A DNA stretch of 64,000 nt from Pyrocephalus nanus (taxonomy: Eukaryota; Chordata; Aves; Passeriformes; Tyrannidae), in contig CM076276.1 of assembly GCA_038380795.1 (NCBI GenBank), positions 14,522,001-14,586,000 of the forward strand, given 5' to 3'. Both the position numbers and the translations under genes were made by a program. Below, one piece after another: positions 23,683 to 34,975 of the stretch. The notes beneath the pieces are model-generated. The model saw nothing but the letters and a program-made list of their open reading frames with translations, searched no databases and had not been told where the DNA came from. Numbering within the stretch: the first letter of the stretch is position 1; the number at the start of each line of letters is the position of its first letter.

Positions 23683-26600
23683 GTGAGAAGGACCTTGAAG
23701 TTGGTGGCAGCCCCCTCTGAGCTGAGGAGCAGCCCGGGCAGCAGGGGAAGGTTCTTCTGCAATGCCAAGGCTTAGCGACCCTTCTGGACAGTTCCATGTC
23801 ACTCCAAGTGTTAAGAAGGATTGTTTAAAGTCTTTCCTCTGTTTAAAAAGTGTTTAAAATCACATGAGAATGTCTAGATCAGAGCAGGTCCCTCTGAATG
23901 CTCCTCTTCCTGGAATGTGGACCTTCTCCCAGGAACCAGCCCCAGGTTGTCCCACGGTGTCCAACAGCACTGAGGGACCTGGGTCAAAGGATTTCATCTC
24001 CATCCAACTGCCACAGCTCCTCCAGCCAAACAACCTGACTTTTTAACTCTTCTCAAAGTTAAGAAAAATCCTTTATTAGGAAAATTCCTCCCCGTTTCCT
24101 CCTGCTTGTTCCCCCCCTGGCAGCCCTGGGCTGCCATTAATTAGGAGAAGTTCAGTTCTAAATGTCAGATTTGAATATCTCCTCAACAGGGAATCCACTT
24201 TTCAATTATATTTTGGGTCATTTCACGAGGGAATTCGTTCTTTTTGCATTATTTCACTCTTTCCAAGTGAGAGACTTCCATTGCTAAAGGGAGGCTTTTC
24301 CATTTAAAAGCTCCCAGGGAGCTGGACATCTTTTTATTTACATGGAGCTTGACTCCCCACCTCAAAATAACTTCAATTATTATAAAGTAACCCTTTAAAC
24401 CCCTTTTAAATTTTTTAATTTACCAGCTCACCCGTTGCAGGAAGTGTTCTCCCACTTCAGCTGTGGTTTTATTTTAATTAAGCTCTTTTACAGCCTCAAA
24501 ACTAATATATTCTTTCCCATCAGGATTGTCCTTTTCCATTTGGAACCAACTGATCCTTTTTTCTGGTCCCTGTTGCTTTCTTGGGATGGAGAATCTGACA
24601 CTGCAGGGACAAACACACTCCTTTATTTGTCAAAAACAGGCCAAGGGGTGGTGGAATCTAGGAATAAAGTTGATTAGTAAGGAGATCCTCCCTTAGCTGT
24701 CCTTGATGCAAACCAGCAGAATTAATTAGGAAGTTTTCATATATAAAAGCTCTTTTTTTTTTTTGAGCCTCAACTATTAAATTCCTTTAAATAATACCAA
24801 AGAAAAGGGGTTTATATAACTAGTCAATAAAGTCACTTCAAGAGAGTTTGATGGTTTATCCCTAAAGCTGCTGCTTTAGACTTAGAGCTGAGTTCCCTCA
24901 GGATCTGCTCAAAAAAAATCAGAATAAATCAAGAGCAGGTAAGAAGATTTCAGGGTTTACCCAGTTTTATTTATTTATTTATTTATCCACCACCACTGAA
25001 CTCACCTTGCCTGGCAGGAGGGCGAGTCCTGCTGTGGATGTCACAGAAATATCCCTGTTTTTCTTTAGGAAGCTGATCTAATCAGGAATATCCGGGATCT
25101 TTTGAAAAGAACCATAATCCAAGCCACCAACCAGATCCGGTAGGACATTTTCCCTGCTACTTTAGCAGCTGATTTATGGAGCCAAATAATTCCTGGGAGA
25201 TGGGAATAGTGGATAAAGACTTTACCAGTGCTCGTGGGCTGTGGGAATTCCATTTAAAAAGCAGATTTAGATTTCCAGTCCTGGTTTCTAATTGTGGCTG
25301 ATTTTTGCCACCACTGAACTCAGGGGCTGTAAAAGTATTACCTGGGTGATTCTTGCACCTTGTGATAAATTTGTGTTATTGGCTGGTTTAAAGGAATGTC
25401 ACCTTTTCAAAGTGAGGGTTTTTTTTTTTGCCACCAGATGTCAGTGTGAACTTTAAATCTGTACCTTCTGTGCCAGCGTGGGTGTCCACTGCTTTTCCAA
25501 AGGATTATGTGCTTGGAATTTCCAAGAAACCCTTTGGAAAGATGTTACCTGACCCCTAAAATGCATCAATAGAACCGACCTGACTGCTGGAAACCTTGAT
25601 ATTTTAATTTTAATTTTTTTCTTTTTTAAAATCTGCTCCTATTCCACCATTTAAAATAAAATACTATTTTTAAAAAGAACGGCTATAAACGCAAAATAAT
25701 GTAAATTAGCTCTGTTACATCAATTAGAGTGTGAGAGGAGCCTATTTGGCTTTTTGTAATTCTTTTAAGATCATTTTAGTCCCATTTTAGTCGGGTTTTC
25801 CAGGAGGGTTTTAATTCCTTGGGTGAGAGTGACATCTTCTGTTCCCAGCTGGTAACGACCCGCAGGCTTTTGTAATTAAAATAACGTAATTAACTGGTTA
25901 TGTGTGATTAATTGACAGCAGAGCAGCAGTTTGAATCCGAATATCACTGGACTTGTGTCTTCCAAGCACTGTCTGTGTGGACAGGAGGGCTCAGGGAACA
26001 TGTGGGGTCACTTTAGGGAGGTGTGAAATGTGAGAGATGCTCCATGTGCTGGTGAAAAGGGAGGATGAGGCTTCCACTGGCACTCCCTGATGTCTTACCG
26101 TGGATGGAATGTTGTGCTGGGCAAACCTGCCTGTCCCCACTGTTGAAAAAAACCCCTATAAATTGTAGGATTGTTGTGTAAAATCCCAAGTGCAACCACT
26201 CCTTTGTCTCAGGTTGTGAGAGCTCCAAGCCTTCAGCAGGCACAGAGCTGGACTGGAGGTCTGGGATGGTGGAATCCTGGAATGGTTTGGGTTGGAAAGG
26301 ACCTCCAAGAACATCCAGCAGGGACAACTTCCACCAACCCAGATTGCTCCTGGCCTTGGACACTTCCAGGGATCCAGGGGCAGCCACAGCTTCTCTGGGC
26401 AACCTGTGCCAGGGCCTGCCCACCCTGCCAGGGAAGGATTCCTTCCCAATATCCCACCTAAATCAGGCTTAGTGTCCTTCCAGGGGGTGGCTGTGGGAGA
26501 GAGGGATTGGTAGGATTTCAGAGACAAAAGGGAAGGTTTGTGGTGGCACAGAAGCCCCAAAGCTGAGCTTCAAAGTGCCTGTGGGGGGTCTGGGGCTTGG

Positions 26601-29600
26601 GATGTTCCCAATTAACAACGTGTGGTTTAAACTTTGCAGCTCCAATCGGATCCAGAAGGAGTTCTGTGAGCTGGACTGGTCGGACAAGGTGGAAACTTAT
26701 CACATCGACGACAAATGTGTCAACTACAGCAACGACAGCACCGACATCCAGTCCCACCCCAGCTCTGTCAAGTTTGAGGAGAAGTGAGTGATTCCTGTCA
26801 GGCTCCTCCTGGAATCACCCTGGGAAAACACAACATCCTTGGAGGCAGCGCAAGCTGACACTGATGGGAATTAAAGGGGGGATTCTACTTCCTTGGACAC
26901 AGAAAATAGAGTTCATGCCACCAGCCCTGATGGCAAAGCTGGCCATCCACAGGCAGGCTGAGCTTGGAGGGGTTTTTCTTGGCAATAATTGGCTTTGTGC
27001 TGCTGAGGGCTGATCTAAATCCTCTTGGGATTTGCTGTTGGACATTGGAAGGCAAGTCATTCCTTTGGGAAAGGTTGGTGCTGCTTCCTGCACACAGACA
27101 GGAGTGGTGGAACATCAGCATGGGGGCTTCTCCCTCCCCTCTCAGGGATGTCCTGTCCCAAGGGCTGTGGTTCCTTCTGCTGATCCAACGTGGCCAAGTG
27201 TAACCAGAAATCATGGAATGGTTTGGGTTGGAAAGGAGCTTAAAAATCATCCAGTGCCACCCCTGCCACGAGAAGGGACACCTTCCACTAGCCCAGGTTG
27301 CTCCAGCCTGGCCTTGGACACTCCTAGGGATGGGGCAGCCACAGCTTCTCTGGGCAACCTGTGCCAGGGCCTGCCCACCCTCCCAGGGAACAATTCCTTC
27401 CCAATATCTCACTTAAATTTCCCCTCTGTCACTTCAAAGCCATTCCCTGTGTCCTGTCCCTCCATCCCTTGTCCCAAGTCCCTCTCCAGCTCTCTTGGAG
27501 CCCCTTTAGGCCCTGGAAGGGGCTCTCAGGTCTCCCTGGAGCCTTCTTCTATTAATTTGTTAAAGGATTAGTCTTCTTCCTTCATGCCAAGCCCACCCTG
27601 CAAGCAGCAGCTCAGAGGTTGATGGCACTTTTTGCAACCAGCTTCAGGTCATCTCCTTAAAGGGCAACATTCCCATTTTATCCCGTTTTTCTCTCCTTCC
27701 AGCGCCTCCACACCGAAGACCTGGGCCCAGTTCAGCCATGACAACATTTACAGTGCAGAGCAGGAAAAGCTGGCCTCTGTCCAGCTGCGCTCCCTCATCA
27801 ACAACATCATCCACGACGTGTCCGAGGACCTGCGGATGCAGCGGGCGACCGTCAACGAGGCCTTCGACAACCACTGCAGGGAGCTGGATGATGCCAAGCT
27901 CAGGCTGGAGCAGCACCTGGAAAAGGTGAGTTCAGCACCTGGAAAAGGGGAGTTCAGCACCTGGAAAAGGTCAACTTTTTTTGACCATCTCCTGAGAAGG
28001 TCAGCACAGTAGATTTGTCTTAGAAAATGTCGTAGTCCCAGTTGGGTGTCAAACACTCTCAATCTCATTCAAAATAGCTGAATTTTTTTTTTTAATCAAA
28101 GTGACAATTAAAATAATCAAATTAAGTTGAGATGGATAATAAAAACACTTCCTGGAGGTGGGATGGGTTGTTATCCCATGGCAGGCATGGAAGAGGGTTT
28201 GAACAGGCTGCAGAATATTTCCTGCTGCTTTTCAGAGCCAGGATGTGACTCTCAGTATAACAGTGAAAATAAAGAGGTCCAAACCACTTTTGTACTTTAA
28301 TTTCTCCTAAATTCTGACCAAACATGAGGACAGAACTACAGTGTGCTCCATGAGCAGATGTTTATCCATGCACAGGGAAAATATCATTTTTTTAACCAGT
28401 TCTTTTCCTTGGGTGTCCTCAGATCCTCAAGGACATTGGAGAGGAGGAAGCCAACATTGTTGCTCTCAAAAAAGCCATCAGGGACAAGGAAACCCACCTG
28501 AAAGTGGCTCAGACCAGGCTCTATGACAGGTCCTTCAGGCCCAACATCGAGCTCTGCAAGGATGAGCCACAGTTCAGGTAAGGAAACGACTTCTCCAAGT
28601 GCCTTTTCTATCCCCAAGGGCCAGTTTTCCCACTTTTTATTGGTAACACACAGCCTTTAGCTTTTATTACTCAGTTTGGGTTCTGATATAAGTCACAAAT
28701 AATTCAACAGATCAGTGTAAGGAATATTTTATTATATATTTTATATATAAAAATATATAAATATATTTTATATGTATTTTAAAATATGTTATTGTAAATG
28801 TTTTTATTATAATATTTTATTTCATTATATAAATTATATTATTTTACATTATATTATATATAGTATTTTGATATTACTTAAAATATTTTATTTAAATATG
28901 TTATTTAAAATATTTACATTATATTATATAAATTATAATATTTACATTATATTATATAATTTAAATAGGATTAATTTACATATTTTAAAATATGTTATTG
29001 TAAATATTATTATATTTTATTATGTAAATTAAATATGTTGCATTGTATTGTATTATTTAAACATTATTATTTTAAACATTTTATTTCCTATATTTTATTT
29101 TAAATACTTTCTCCTGATGTGTCACCGAACAGACAATCCATAGGCTCAGCTCTGCTTTATTCTCTGAACTGGGTGGTTTCTCTTGGATTTAGACAATCCA
29201 AAGAATATCTGGCAGCACGTGGATCACTTGCTAACAAAAACCCACCACGAGGGGGACTCTGTGTGAGGGAATTGTGCTCCAAGTGCTGGGAATGTGAATA
29301 CTCTGGGACAAGGCTCAGGGTTACAAAGGAAGGGGCTGGTGGTGGTTGATTTTTCAGGAATAAAAACTGCAGGACAACAAATCCTTTCCAATGAAAAGTC
29401 CCATTTTGATCCCATCAGGAGCTTTGCTTCCAGAAAACCTGATGCACTTGTGGAGTGCAAACAAACCTCTGATTCACTCAGGCTGGGTGATTTATTTACC
29501 AATAGTTGCCCTCTAATTCCAAGTACGATCCTAGAGGATGGATAATTCCAAGTACAATCCTAGAGGATGGATAATTCCAAGTACAATCCTAGAGGATGGA

Positions 29601-30266
29601 TAATTCCAAGTACAATCCTAGAGGATGATAATTCCAAGTACAATCCTAGAGGATGATAATTCCAAGTACGATCCTAGAGGATGGATAATTCCAAGTATAA
29701 TCCTAGAGGATGGATAATTCAAGTACAATCCTAGAGGATGGATAATTCCAAGTACAATCCTAGAGGATGATAATTCCAAGTACAATCCTAGAGGATGGAT
29801 AATTCCATTGTGCTCAGCAGCCAAAGATGTTCTTGGCACTGCCTGAATGAATTCTTGGTACTCCCCAGATCAGTTCTTGGTACTCCCCAAACCATGAGAG
29901 GCTGGGAATGTGAACTCTGCTTTCCTTGGGCTTCCCTGAGCTCCTCTCTGAGGAATCTCCGGATTCCAGAGCTGCTGATCTTTATCCCCACTACAATTCC
30001 CGTCTCTCTGAGCTCTCCCTCATTCCCTCCTGTCATCCCCCTGCAGGTTGGTGAGTGAGGTGGAAGAACTCACCGTGTTCCTTGAAGCCCTGAAGAGAAA
30101 ACTGATGGAATCTGAGCAGTGCCTGAAGAACCTGGAGGAGACCAGGATGAAGCTGGAGAAGGAAATAGCTGTGAAGGCCAACAGCATTTTCATTGACAGG
30201 GAGAAGTGCATGACCTTCCGAATCCGCTACCCCGTGGATCTGGAAGTGGCCAGTTACAAACAGTGA
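23164..30266 (+). CDS. TEKT4: Tektin-4, six coding exons, 443 aa
   Basis: Tektin-4 is a coiled-coil filament protein bound to the doublet microtubules of cilia and sperm flagella. The coding sequence is join(23164..23682, 25069..25139, 26640..26783, 27703..27925, 28423..28577, 30047..30266), 1,332 nt. All introns are GT-AG and all phases match. The protein shows TEKT4 hallmarks: FRTSKY near the N-terminus, DATEVPYG and DNLQCRERR at the end of exon 1, LIRNIRDLLKRTI in exon 2, the ELDWSDK block in exon 3, and the tektin signature RPNIELCKD at about residues 358-366. Long stretches are helical and coiled-coil-like. Length is close to human TEKT4 (435 aa, from memory). The start at 23164 has a strong context (GCC before ATGG) and lies inside a CpG island. 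No stop or frameshift breaks the frame. TEKT1, 2, 3 and 5 fit less well because the N-terminal and DNLQCRERR blocks are TEKT4-like. Family assignment is near certain and the paralogue very likely. Confidence 0.96.
25069..25139 (+). CDS. TEKT4: TEKT4 coding exon 2 (71 nt)
   Basis: This short exon is bounded by the acceptor TTTCTTTAG and the donor GTAGGA. It encodes EADLIRNIRDLLKRTIIQ and ATNQI, plus two bases of an arginine codon completed by exon 3. The peptide matches the tektin-4 segment that directly follows VERQLLK. Confidence 0.93.
26266..26463 (-). mobile_element. CR1 3' fragment in TEKT4 intron 2
   Basis: It is antisense and begins at CCTGGAATGGTTTGGGTTGG, including GGCAGCCACAGCTTCTCTGG and CTTCCCAATATCCC. 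Confidence 0.9.
26640..26783 (+). CDS. TEKT4: TEKT4 coding exon 3 (144 nt)
   Basis: The acceptor AACTTTGCAG leads into SNRIQKEFCELDWSDK, and the exon ends at the donor GTGAGT. The last two bases (AA) join the first base of exon 4 to give asparagine. The middle part, which is rich in D, N and S (HIDDKCVNYSNDST), is the spacer before the second tektin helical half. Confidence 0.94.
27208..27550 (-). mobile_element. CR1 3' fragment in TEKT4 intron 3
   Basis: It is antisense and about 340 bp long. It starts with AAATCATGGAATGGTTTGGG and reaches the block CTGTGTCCTGTCCCTCCATC and GGTCTCCCTGGAGCC. It ends about 150 bp before exon 4. Confidence 0.92.
27703..27925 (+). CDS. TEKT4: TEKT4 coding exon 4 (223 nt)
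   Basis: The acceptor CTCCTTCCAG opens the exon, which reads ASTPKTWAQF then helical sequence through DVSEDLRMQ to EQHLEK. It ends at AAG followed by GTGAGT. The last 15 exon bases and the donor belong to a 22-bp tandem triplication described separately. Confidence 0.95.
27911..27976 (+). repeat. 22-bp triplication across the TEKT4 exon 4 donor
   Basis: CAGCACCTGGAAAAGG followed by six further bases is repeated three times at exact 22-bp spacing (27911, 27933, 27955). The first copy holds the real exon end and donor (AAAAG then GTGAGT). The second reads AAAAGGGGAG and the third AAAAGGTCAA. Confidence 0.95.
28423..28577 (+). CDS. TEKT4: TEKT4 coding exon 5 with tektin signature
   Basis: The exon runs from the acceptor TGTCCTCAG to the donor GTAAGG. 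It encodes ILKDIGEEEAN, then VAQTRLYDRS and the nonapeptide RPNIELCKD, a conservative form of the tektin loop signature RPNVELCRD. It ends with two bases of an arginine codon. Confidence 0.95.
28727..29098. repeat. AT-rich low-complexity tract in TEKT4 intron 5
   Basis: About 370 bp are made almost entirely of A and T, with recurring TTATATTATATA-like and AAAATATGTTATT phrases. Open frames here are artefacts of composition. Confidence 0.9.
29515..29806 (+). repeat. 29-bp minisatellite in TEKT4 intron 5, ten copies
   Basis: Ten near-identical tandem units contain CCAAGTACAATCCTAGAGG followed by ATGGATAATT. Copies 4, 5 and 9 lack one base (GATGATAATT), copy 8 lacks one C, and copies 1 and 6 share an A-to-G change. 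The shared variants suggest recent unequal exchange. Confidence 0.96.
29830..29891 (+). repeat. Short 22-bp tandem repeat, three copies
   Basis: TTCTTGGTACTCCCC-type units recur three times with a period of about 22 bp, just after the 29-bp minisatellite in TEKT4 intron 5. Confidence 0.75.
30047..30266 (+). CDS. TEKT4: TEKT4 terminal coding exon 6
   Basis: The acceptor CCCCTGCAG is followed by LVSEVEELTVFLEALKRKL and a last helical stretch, then FIDREKCMTFRIRYP and the C-terminus VASYKQ. The stop is TGA at 30264-30266. FIDRxKC and RYP near the C-terminus are typical of tektins. Confidence 0.95.
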
Positions 30267-30372
30267 TTTCTGTACTAACTCTGCAAACCTAGGGTAAAAA
30301 AATAGAGATCCTTCTTTTCTGTTAAGCCCTTGGCAAGTGTGGAGAAAAAAAAGTCTAGGATCTTTCATATAA

Positions 30373-30378
30373 AATAAA
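30373..30378 (+). terminator. TEKT4: TEKT4 poly(A) signal
   Basis: A canonical AATAAA lies about 107 nt after the TEKT4 stop codon. It is the first such hexamer downstream of the stop. The cleavage site would be expected some 10-30 nt later. Confidence 0.7.
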
Positions 30379-31461
30379 TGGGTATTATTGCTCACGGAAT
30401 TGCTGCCTTCACTGTAGTTTCGGCTTGTGGGCTTTGAGTCTTCCCTTTAAAACTCCTGTAAAACCTATTTACACTGAATTTAAACCAGCTTAAAGGTAAT
30501 TCATTACATCTGCAATATATCTCTGTCATATGTGTATAGTATTTTACACTTGGAGGTTTCACCCTATAATGAAATAATGTCGAGTGAATATTTCTTGTGA
30601 ATAATAATAACAATATACAGACAGGACATTTCTAGCTTGAAATGAGAGCAGCAAAACTGAGGCTCCCACCAGCAGCAAAGAAACAGGGGACAGACTCCAA
30701 GCTGCTCAAACATCCTCAATAAAACCCCCAAAATTTGCCCAAGTGACAATAAATCCATTGACAAACCCACTCCAAGCCCTGCTGAAATGAGGCCAAGGAT
30801 TTTGAACCTTCAGGTCAACAAATTGAAGCTTTTTCAGGAAGAAACCAATGAAGCAGCTTGTGAATCCAACCCTGACTTTTGTGCTTCAGAGGAACTGAGC
30901 TCCTGAGGTGTTCCAGCTATTCCCTGGAAGCAGGGAATGGGGTTATTACCCCTAATGGAGAACACAGCAGCACTGCAGCAAATGTCACTCAGCCATTAGT
31001 AGGGCACTTGGTTAATTGTGTGCCATGCCAAAAACAGAGCAGAGATGACACAGAAAGGAATTTCCATTATGGTTTCCTGTATTACAGGAATTTTTTTTTT
31101 TAACTGTTAAAAAGCAGCTGGTCAAAGAGAGAGGAAAAAACAAACAAACCTCAAAGGCCAAACAAACACACACAAAAACCCCAGGCCAGGAACTTTTGTG
31201 CCCAGCTCTGGGAGGATGATTAGGGCCCATTAAGCTGAGCTGTTTTTCCCCCACCCAGCTCTTTGTGTTCTGTTCACTCCTCTGCTGCTGAAAGCTGCTC
31301 CCATTCCTTTGAAAACAGGCTGTGGCATTCAGGGCTTCCCACCCAAACCTCTCTTTCACAGCCTTTGGGCTCCAAAAATCTGCATTTTCTCTTTTTTTTT
31401 AGAATAGATTTTGTGATTGTGTTTTTATAGGCCCAACGTTGGATCCTTGTTAGAGAGAAAT

Positions 31462-31545
31462 CAGAAAGGATTGGGTTGGAAGGATCATCTCGTTCCACCC
31501 CCTGGCTGCTCACAGCCCTGGACACCCAGGGTTGTCACAAATGTC
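31462..31545 (-). mobile_element. Possible CR1 remnant
   Basis: GGATTGGGTTGGAAGGATCA followed by CCACCCCCTGGCTG resembles antisense CR1. It is weak and short. Confidence 0.45.
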
Positions 31546-32469
31546 ACCTCCTGACGCTTCCAGGGCTGAACTTTTGGAGCTGGGGGAAGGAAAACTCCTC
31601 AGGAGAACATCCTGCAGAAACAGGAGCCTCCAGCCTTTGGGATGACACACAGGCAGCCTCCTAATTCCGTGTTTGTGGGAAAACACATCCCATGGTTTTT
31701 TCCCCTAAACCAACATTTTCAATTAAAAGGATTCAGCCTCCCACCCCCAACCAGCTCCAAATTCCAGCTGACACTTTAATCAAAGCTCTTTGCAAACAAC
31801 AATTTCTGCTCCTTGTGCCAGCTCTGATTCCTGACTTGTCCTCGCTGTGAGAAACCAGGAGTTTTGTGGGGAAAATTCCACACTTCCAGCCCAATTTCTC
31901 TGCTGACCAACCCGGTGTAAATCCCCTCAGGACAACAAGGGGAACCAGGACAACGATGGGAGGTGATGGAGCAAACCCACAGACCCCTCATGCTGATGGT
32001 CTCACTTGGTATCCCCCTGGAAAAATGGGATGCTGGGGGCAAGAATGGCTTTTTTTCCCCCTTTTTTTTTTTTTTTTTTATTCTGAAATGTGTGGAATAT
32101 CAACCAGAAATGCCCAAAGGGACCATCCCTTGAATGCTGTTATCATTGCTGTGGAATTGCAACCGTGTCCTGAAGGTCAGGTCCAAGAAAAGGGATTGTC
32201 TGGAGCCCAGGAACTCTCCAGGCCTGCACTGATTTTCCATGACCTTGTCTGAGCAGCTGGAAAAAAGGGAATAACCTGAGGGTGAACCTCAAAACTCAAG
32301 GAGAAACCTGAAAGCGCTTCTGGCAGGTGAAAATCCTGCAGGGAACGTGGATCCTCCTGCTTGGAATTCCTTCCTGCTTGGCTTTTCCCACCTCCTGGGC
32401 TTCCTCTGGCTGTGCAGCCCCAGCTGGAGCTGGAGCTGCTCTTCCCTTGGCTGCAGCCTTTGGATGCAC

Positions 32470-32590
32470 AAATCCCACCTGGATGGATCCAGCCCTGGCA
32501 TTACAAACCTGCTCCATGGAAAGTGTCCCTGCCTTGGAATGGGATGAGCTTTAAGGTCCCTTCCAGCCCAACCCACGGTGGGATTCCTTC
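32470..32590 (+). mobile_element. CR1 3' end fragment
   Basis: AAGTGTCCCTGCC and GGGATGAGCTTTAAGGTCCC followed by TTCCAGCCCAACCCAC match the sense CR1 end. Confidence 0.72.
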
Positions 32591-32635
32591 ATTAGCACTT
32601 AGGAAATGCTTTTTAAAGAAATGATTAACCATCAC

Positions 32636-32700
32636 AGCCAAGAATTTCTTCCCTGTATCCCATCTAAACCTACTCTCTTTTAGTTTTAAACTGATAATAT
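32636..32700 (-). mobile_element. Short CR1 fragment, opposite orientation
   Basis: AGAATTTCTTCCCTGTATCC and CATCTAAACCTACTCTC match the internal CR1 block in antisense, only about 50 bp from the sense fragment that ends at 32590. Confidence 0.65.
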
Positions 32701-32790
32701 ATCATAGAAAATATATAATAAGTCACATAGATGATATATACATTATGTGTATATAGAAATATTATATTTTGTATGAGTATCTACAAATAT
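32695..32790. repeat. AT-rich tract
   Basis: A short AT-dominated stretch with ATATAT clusters follows a CR1 fragment. No gene is visible in it. Confidence 0.7.
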
Positions 32791-34584
32791 GACTACAATC
32801 TAAGCCCTCAGCTACTGCTGGAGCAAAATCTATTGAGGTGCTGGAGGTTAAAACCTTCTCCTTCTGCTCCACATTGTATTTAATAAATCATGACATTGAA
32901 AAGAGATTAAGCAATGACTGAAAAGGGAAAAACCAGCCCCAATCCATCTTTGCACTGAAAGCAAAATCCTAACGCTGCTCCCATTGACATCCACGTCGCT
33001 GGATGCTTTTAATTGTTCTCCTCTGACATTTCAATTACATGTTTTCTGTAAATAAATGTCAGTTTGGGGGTTGCCCAGAATAGGAGTTTTGTGGGGACTG
33101 TCTTCAAACCCTCATTACTTCCCCCCGTGATGTCCCAGCTCTGCCTCCACCCCTCTGTGCTGCCAGTCGGGTTTTTGCCAGAGGGAGAGGAGATTTCCAA
33201 GTGCTCACAGCCTGCTTTTCTTCCAGCTTCCATTTGGCAGGAAAAATAAATACGTGTTTCAATCAAAATCCCTTGGAATGTTCTTCACGTGGTCCCACCT
33301 GGTAACTGCAAAAAGCTAAAAAATTGTCTTGCAAATGGAAGTGTGGGGTTTAGATAAACAGTGGTTTTGTCTGGTTGCAAGGGAAGCACAGAAAGATGGA
33401 GCTGGAGTTTGAACCAAATCACTCCTGTGGCTCTGGGAAGATTAAGCAGAAATCTCTAATGGAAAGTTGACCCTGGATCACTGGCTTGACTCAAAGGATC
33501 CATTCAGTTGTTATTTTCCGTGCTGGTAAATGCCCAGCTCCACTTTTCCCTCAAATTAAAGCTTTCCTAAATCAGGGAGAGCAGCAAATCCCCCAAGGCA
33601 CCCTTTGCCTTCCCAAAGCTCCCAGCAAAGGTGCAGGGCTGGGCCAGCCCTGGATGGATTTGGGAAAGGGAAAGTTGGAGGTCAGGTCTCATCCATGACC
33701 AGGCACTCATGTGCTGGGACCAGAGAAACCAACCCCTATCACTGTCCTGTCCAAAGAGCTCCAGGCAGGTCCTTTAATCCTTTAATCACACTTGAAAATG
33801 CTCTTGGCCCATCTCCAGCAAAGAGAAATTGTATAAAAGCACCACCACAATTGATGGAGGGCAAAGAAAAGCTGTTTTCCTGCAGAAGAAGGAACATGAT
33901 CTGTCACAGAGATTATTTTTTACAAATCCTTTGCCTGATTAGGGTGCTGAACAAGCCTTTACATTTTTCTCCCTGGCAGCTCATCATGAACCGAGTGCTC
34001 AGGAGCACTCAGAGAAATGGAGCCACTGCTGTCCTGCTCCATCCATCCCACCCTGCTGGATGGAGAGGAATTAAATTAAAGAAAAGCCAAACAAACCCAA
34101 TAACTACAAATTTTCAAGCCCAGCTGTGCTTTTTCCTCCTGCACACTTTTTATACTTAATTACAGATGCAAATTCACACACAAAAAAAAAAGAAAAAAAG
34201 AAAAAAAAAAAACAAGACTCCAGGACACTTTATATTCCTTTTACCAAGAAGGATTTTCCAAACTTTCATGGGTAGGACAGGGAAAAAATTGCCTGAGACT
34301 TTGCCCCATCTCTCCCCTGGTTCCAATCAGCAAAGTGTTGCTCCCACACCAAGCACCAGCAGGTGAGAGGAGGGGCCACAGCGTGGGAAACCTCTGCCTT
34401 TAATTAATAATAAGTAAAGGAAAGTGAAAAAGTGGGCTGGGAAAGAAAAAAAAACCAACAGCCAAACACATTTGTCACCCTCTGCTGATAAGAGGTTTTT
34501 TTTCTTCACAGCCCGTTTGTGAAATGAAAGTGGGGGGGGGAAGAAAGGATGGTTTTAAATTCCAGTGAGATGGCTCAGTTTTTC

Positions 34585-34975
34585 CATAGAATCACAGAAT
34601 CCAAATGGTTTGGGTTGGAAAGGACATTAAAGCCCATCCAGTGCCACCCCCTGCAATGGGCAGGGACACCTTCCATTATCCCAGGATGCTCCAATCTGGC
34701 CTTGGACACTTCCAGGGATCCAGGGGCAGCCACAGCTTCTCTGCCCAACCTGTGCCAGGGCCTGCCCACCCTCCCAGGGAAGGATTCCTTCCCAATATCC
34801 AATAATCCAACTCTTTTTGGGTGGGAAGCCATTCCCCCCTGTCCTGTCCCTCCAGGCCCTTGGGAACCATCTCTTTCCACCTTTCTTGTCAGCTCCTTCA
34901 GGTCCTTCAGGAAGGCCACAATTGGATCACTCCAAAACCTTCTTTATTCCAGGCTGAACAATCCCAATTTTGACC
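34585..34975 (-). mobile_element. CR1 LINE 3' fragment, about 390 bp
   Basis: It starts with CATAGAATCACAGAATCC, continues through GGTTTGGGTTGGAAAGGACA and the standard internal blocks, and ends at TCCAGGCTGAACAATCCC. Confidence 0.92.

Larger units (their letters stand above)
22890..23690. promoter_or_regulatory. TEKT4: TEKT4 promoter and CpG island
   Basis: This block is dense in CpG dinucleotides and G+C in an otherwise AT-leaning window. It spans the promoter, the start codon and all of exon 1. Three CCAAT-type motifs lie at 23012-23016 (forward), 23049-23053 and 23092-23096 (both as ATTGG). No TATA box is visible, which fits a CpG-island promoter. Confidence 0.8.

Noticed and set aside
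22855..23802. 315-aa minus-strand open frame over TEKT4 exon 1
   Set aside because: It is antisense to the CpG island and exon 1. It is rich in alanine, glycine and leucine with no recognisable family.
28772..29032. 86-aa open frame rich in I, Y, N and L
   Set aside because: It is a product of an AT-only tract inside a TEKT4 intron.
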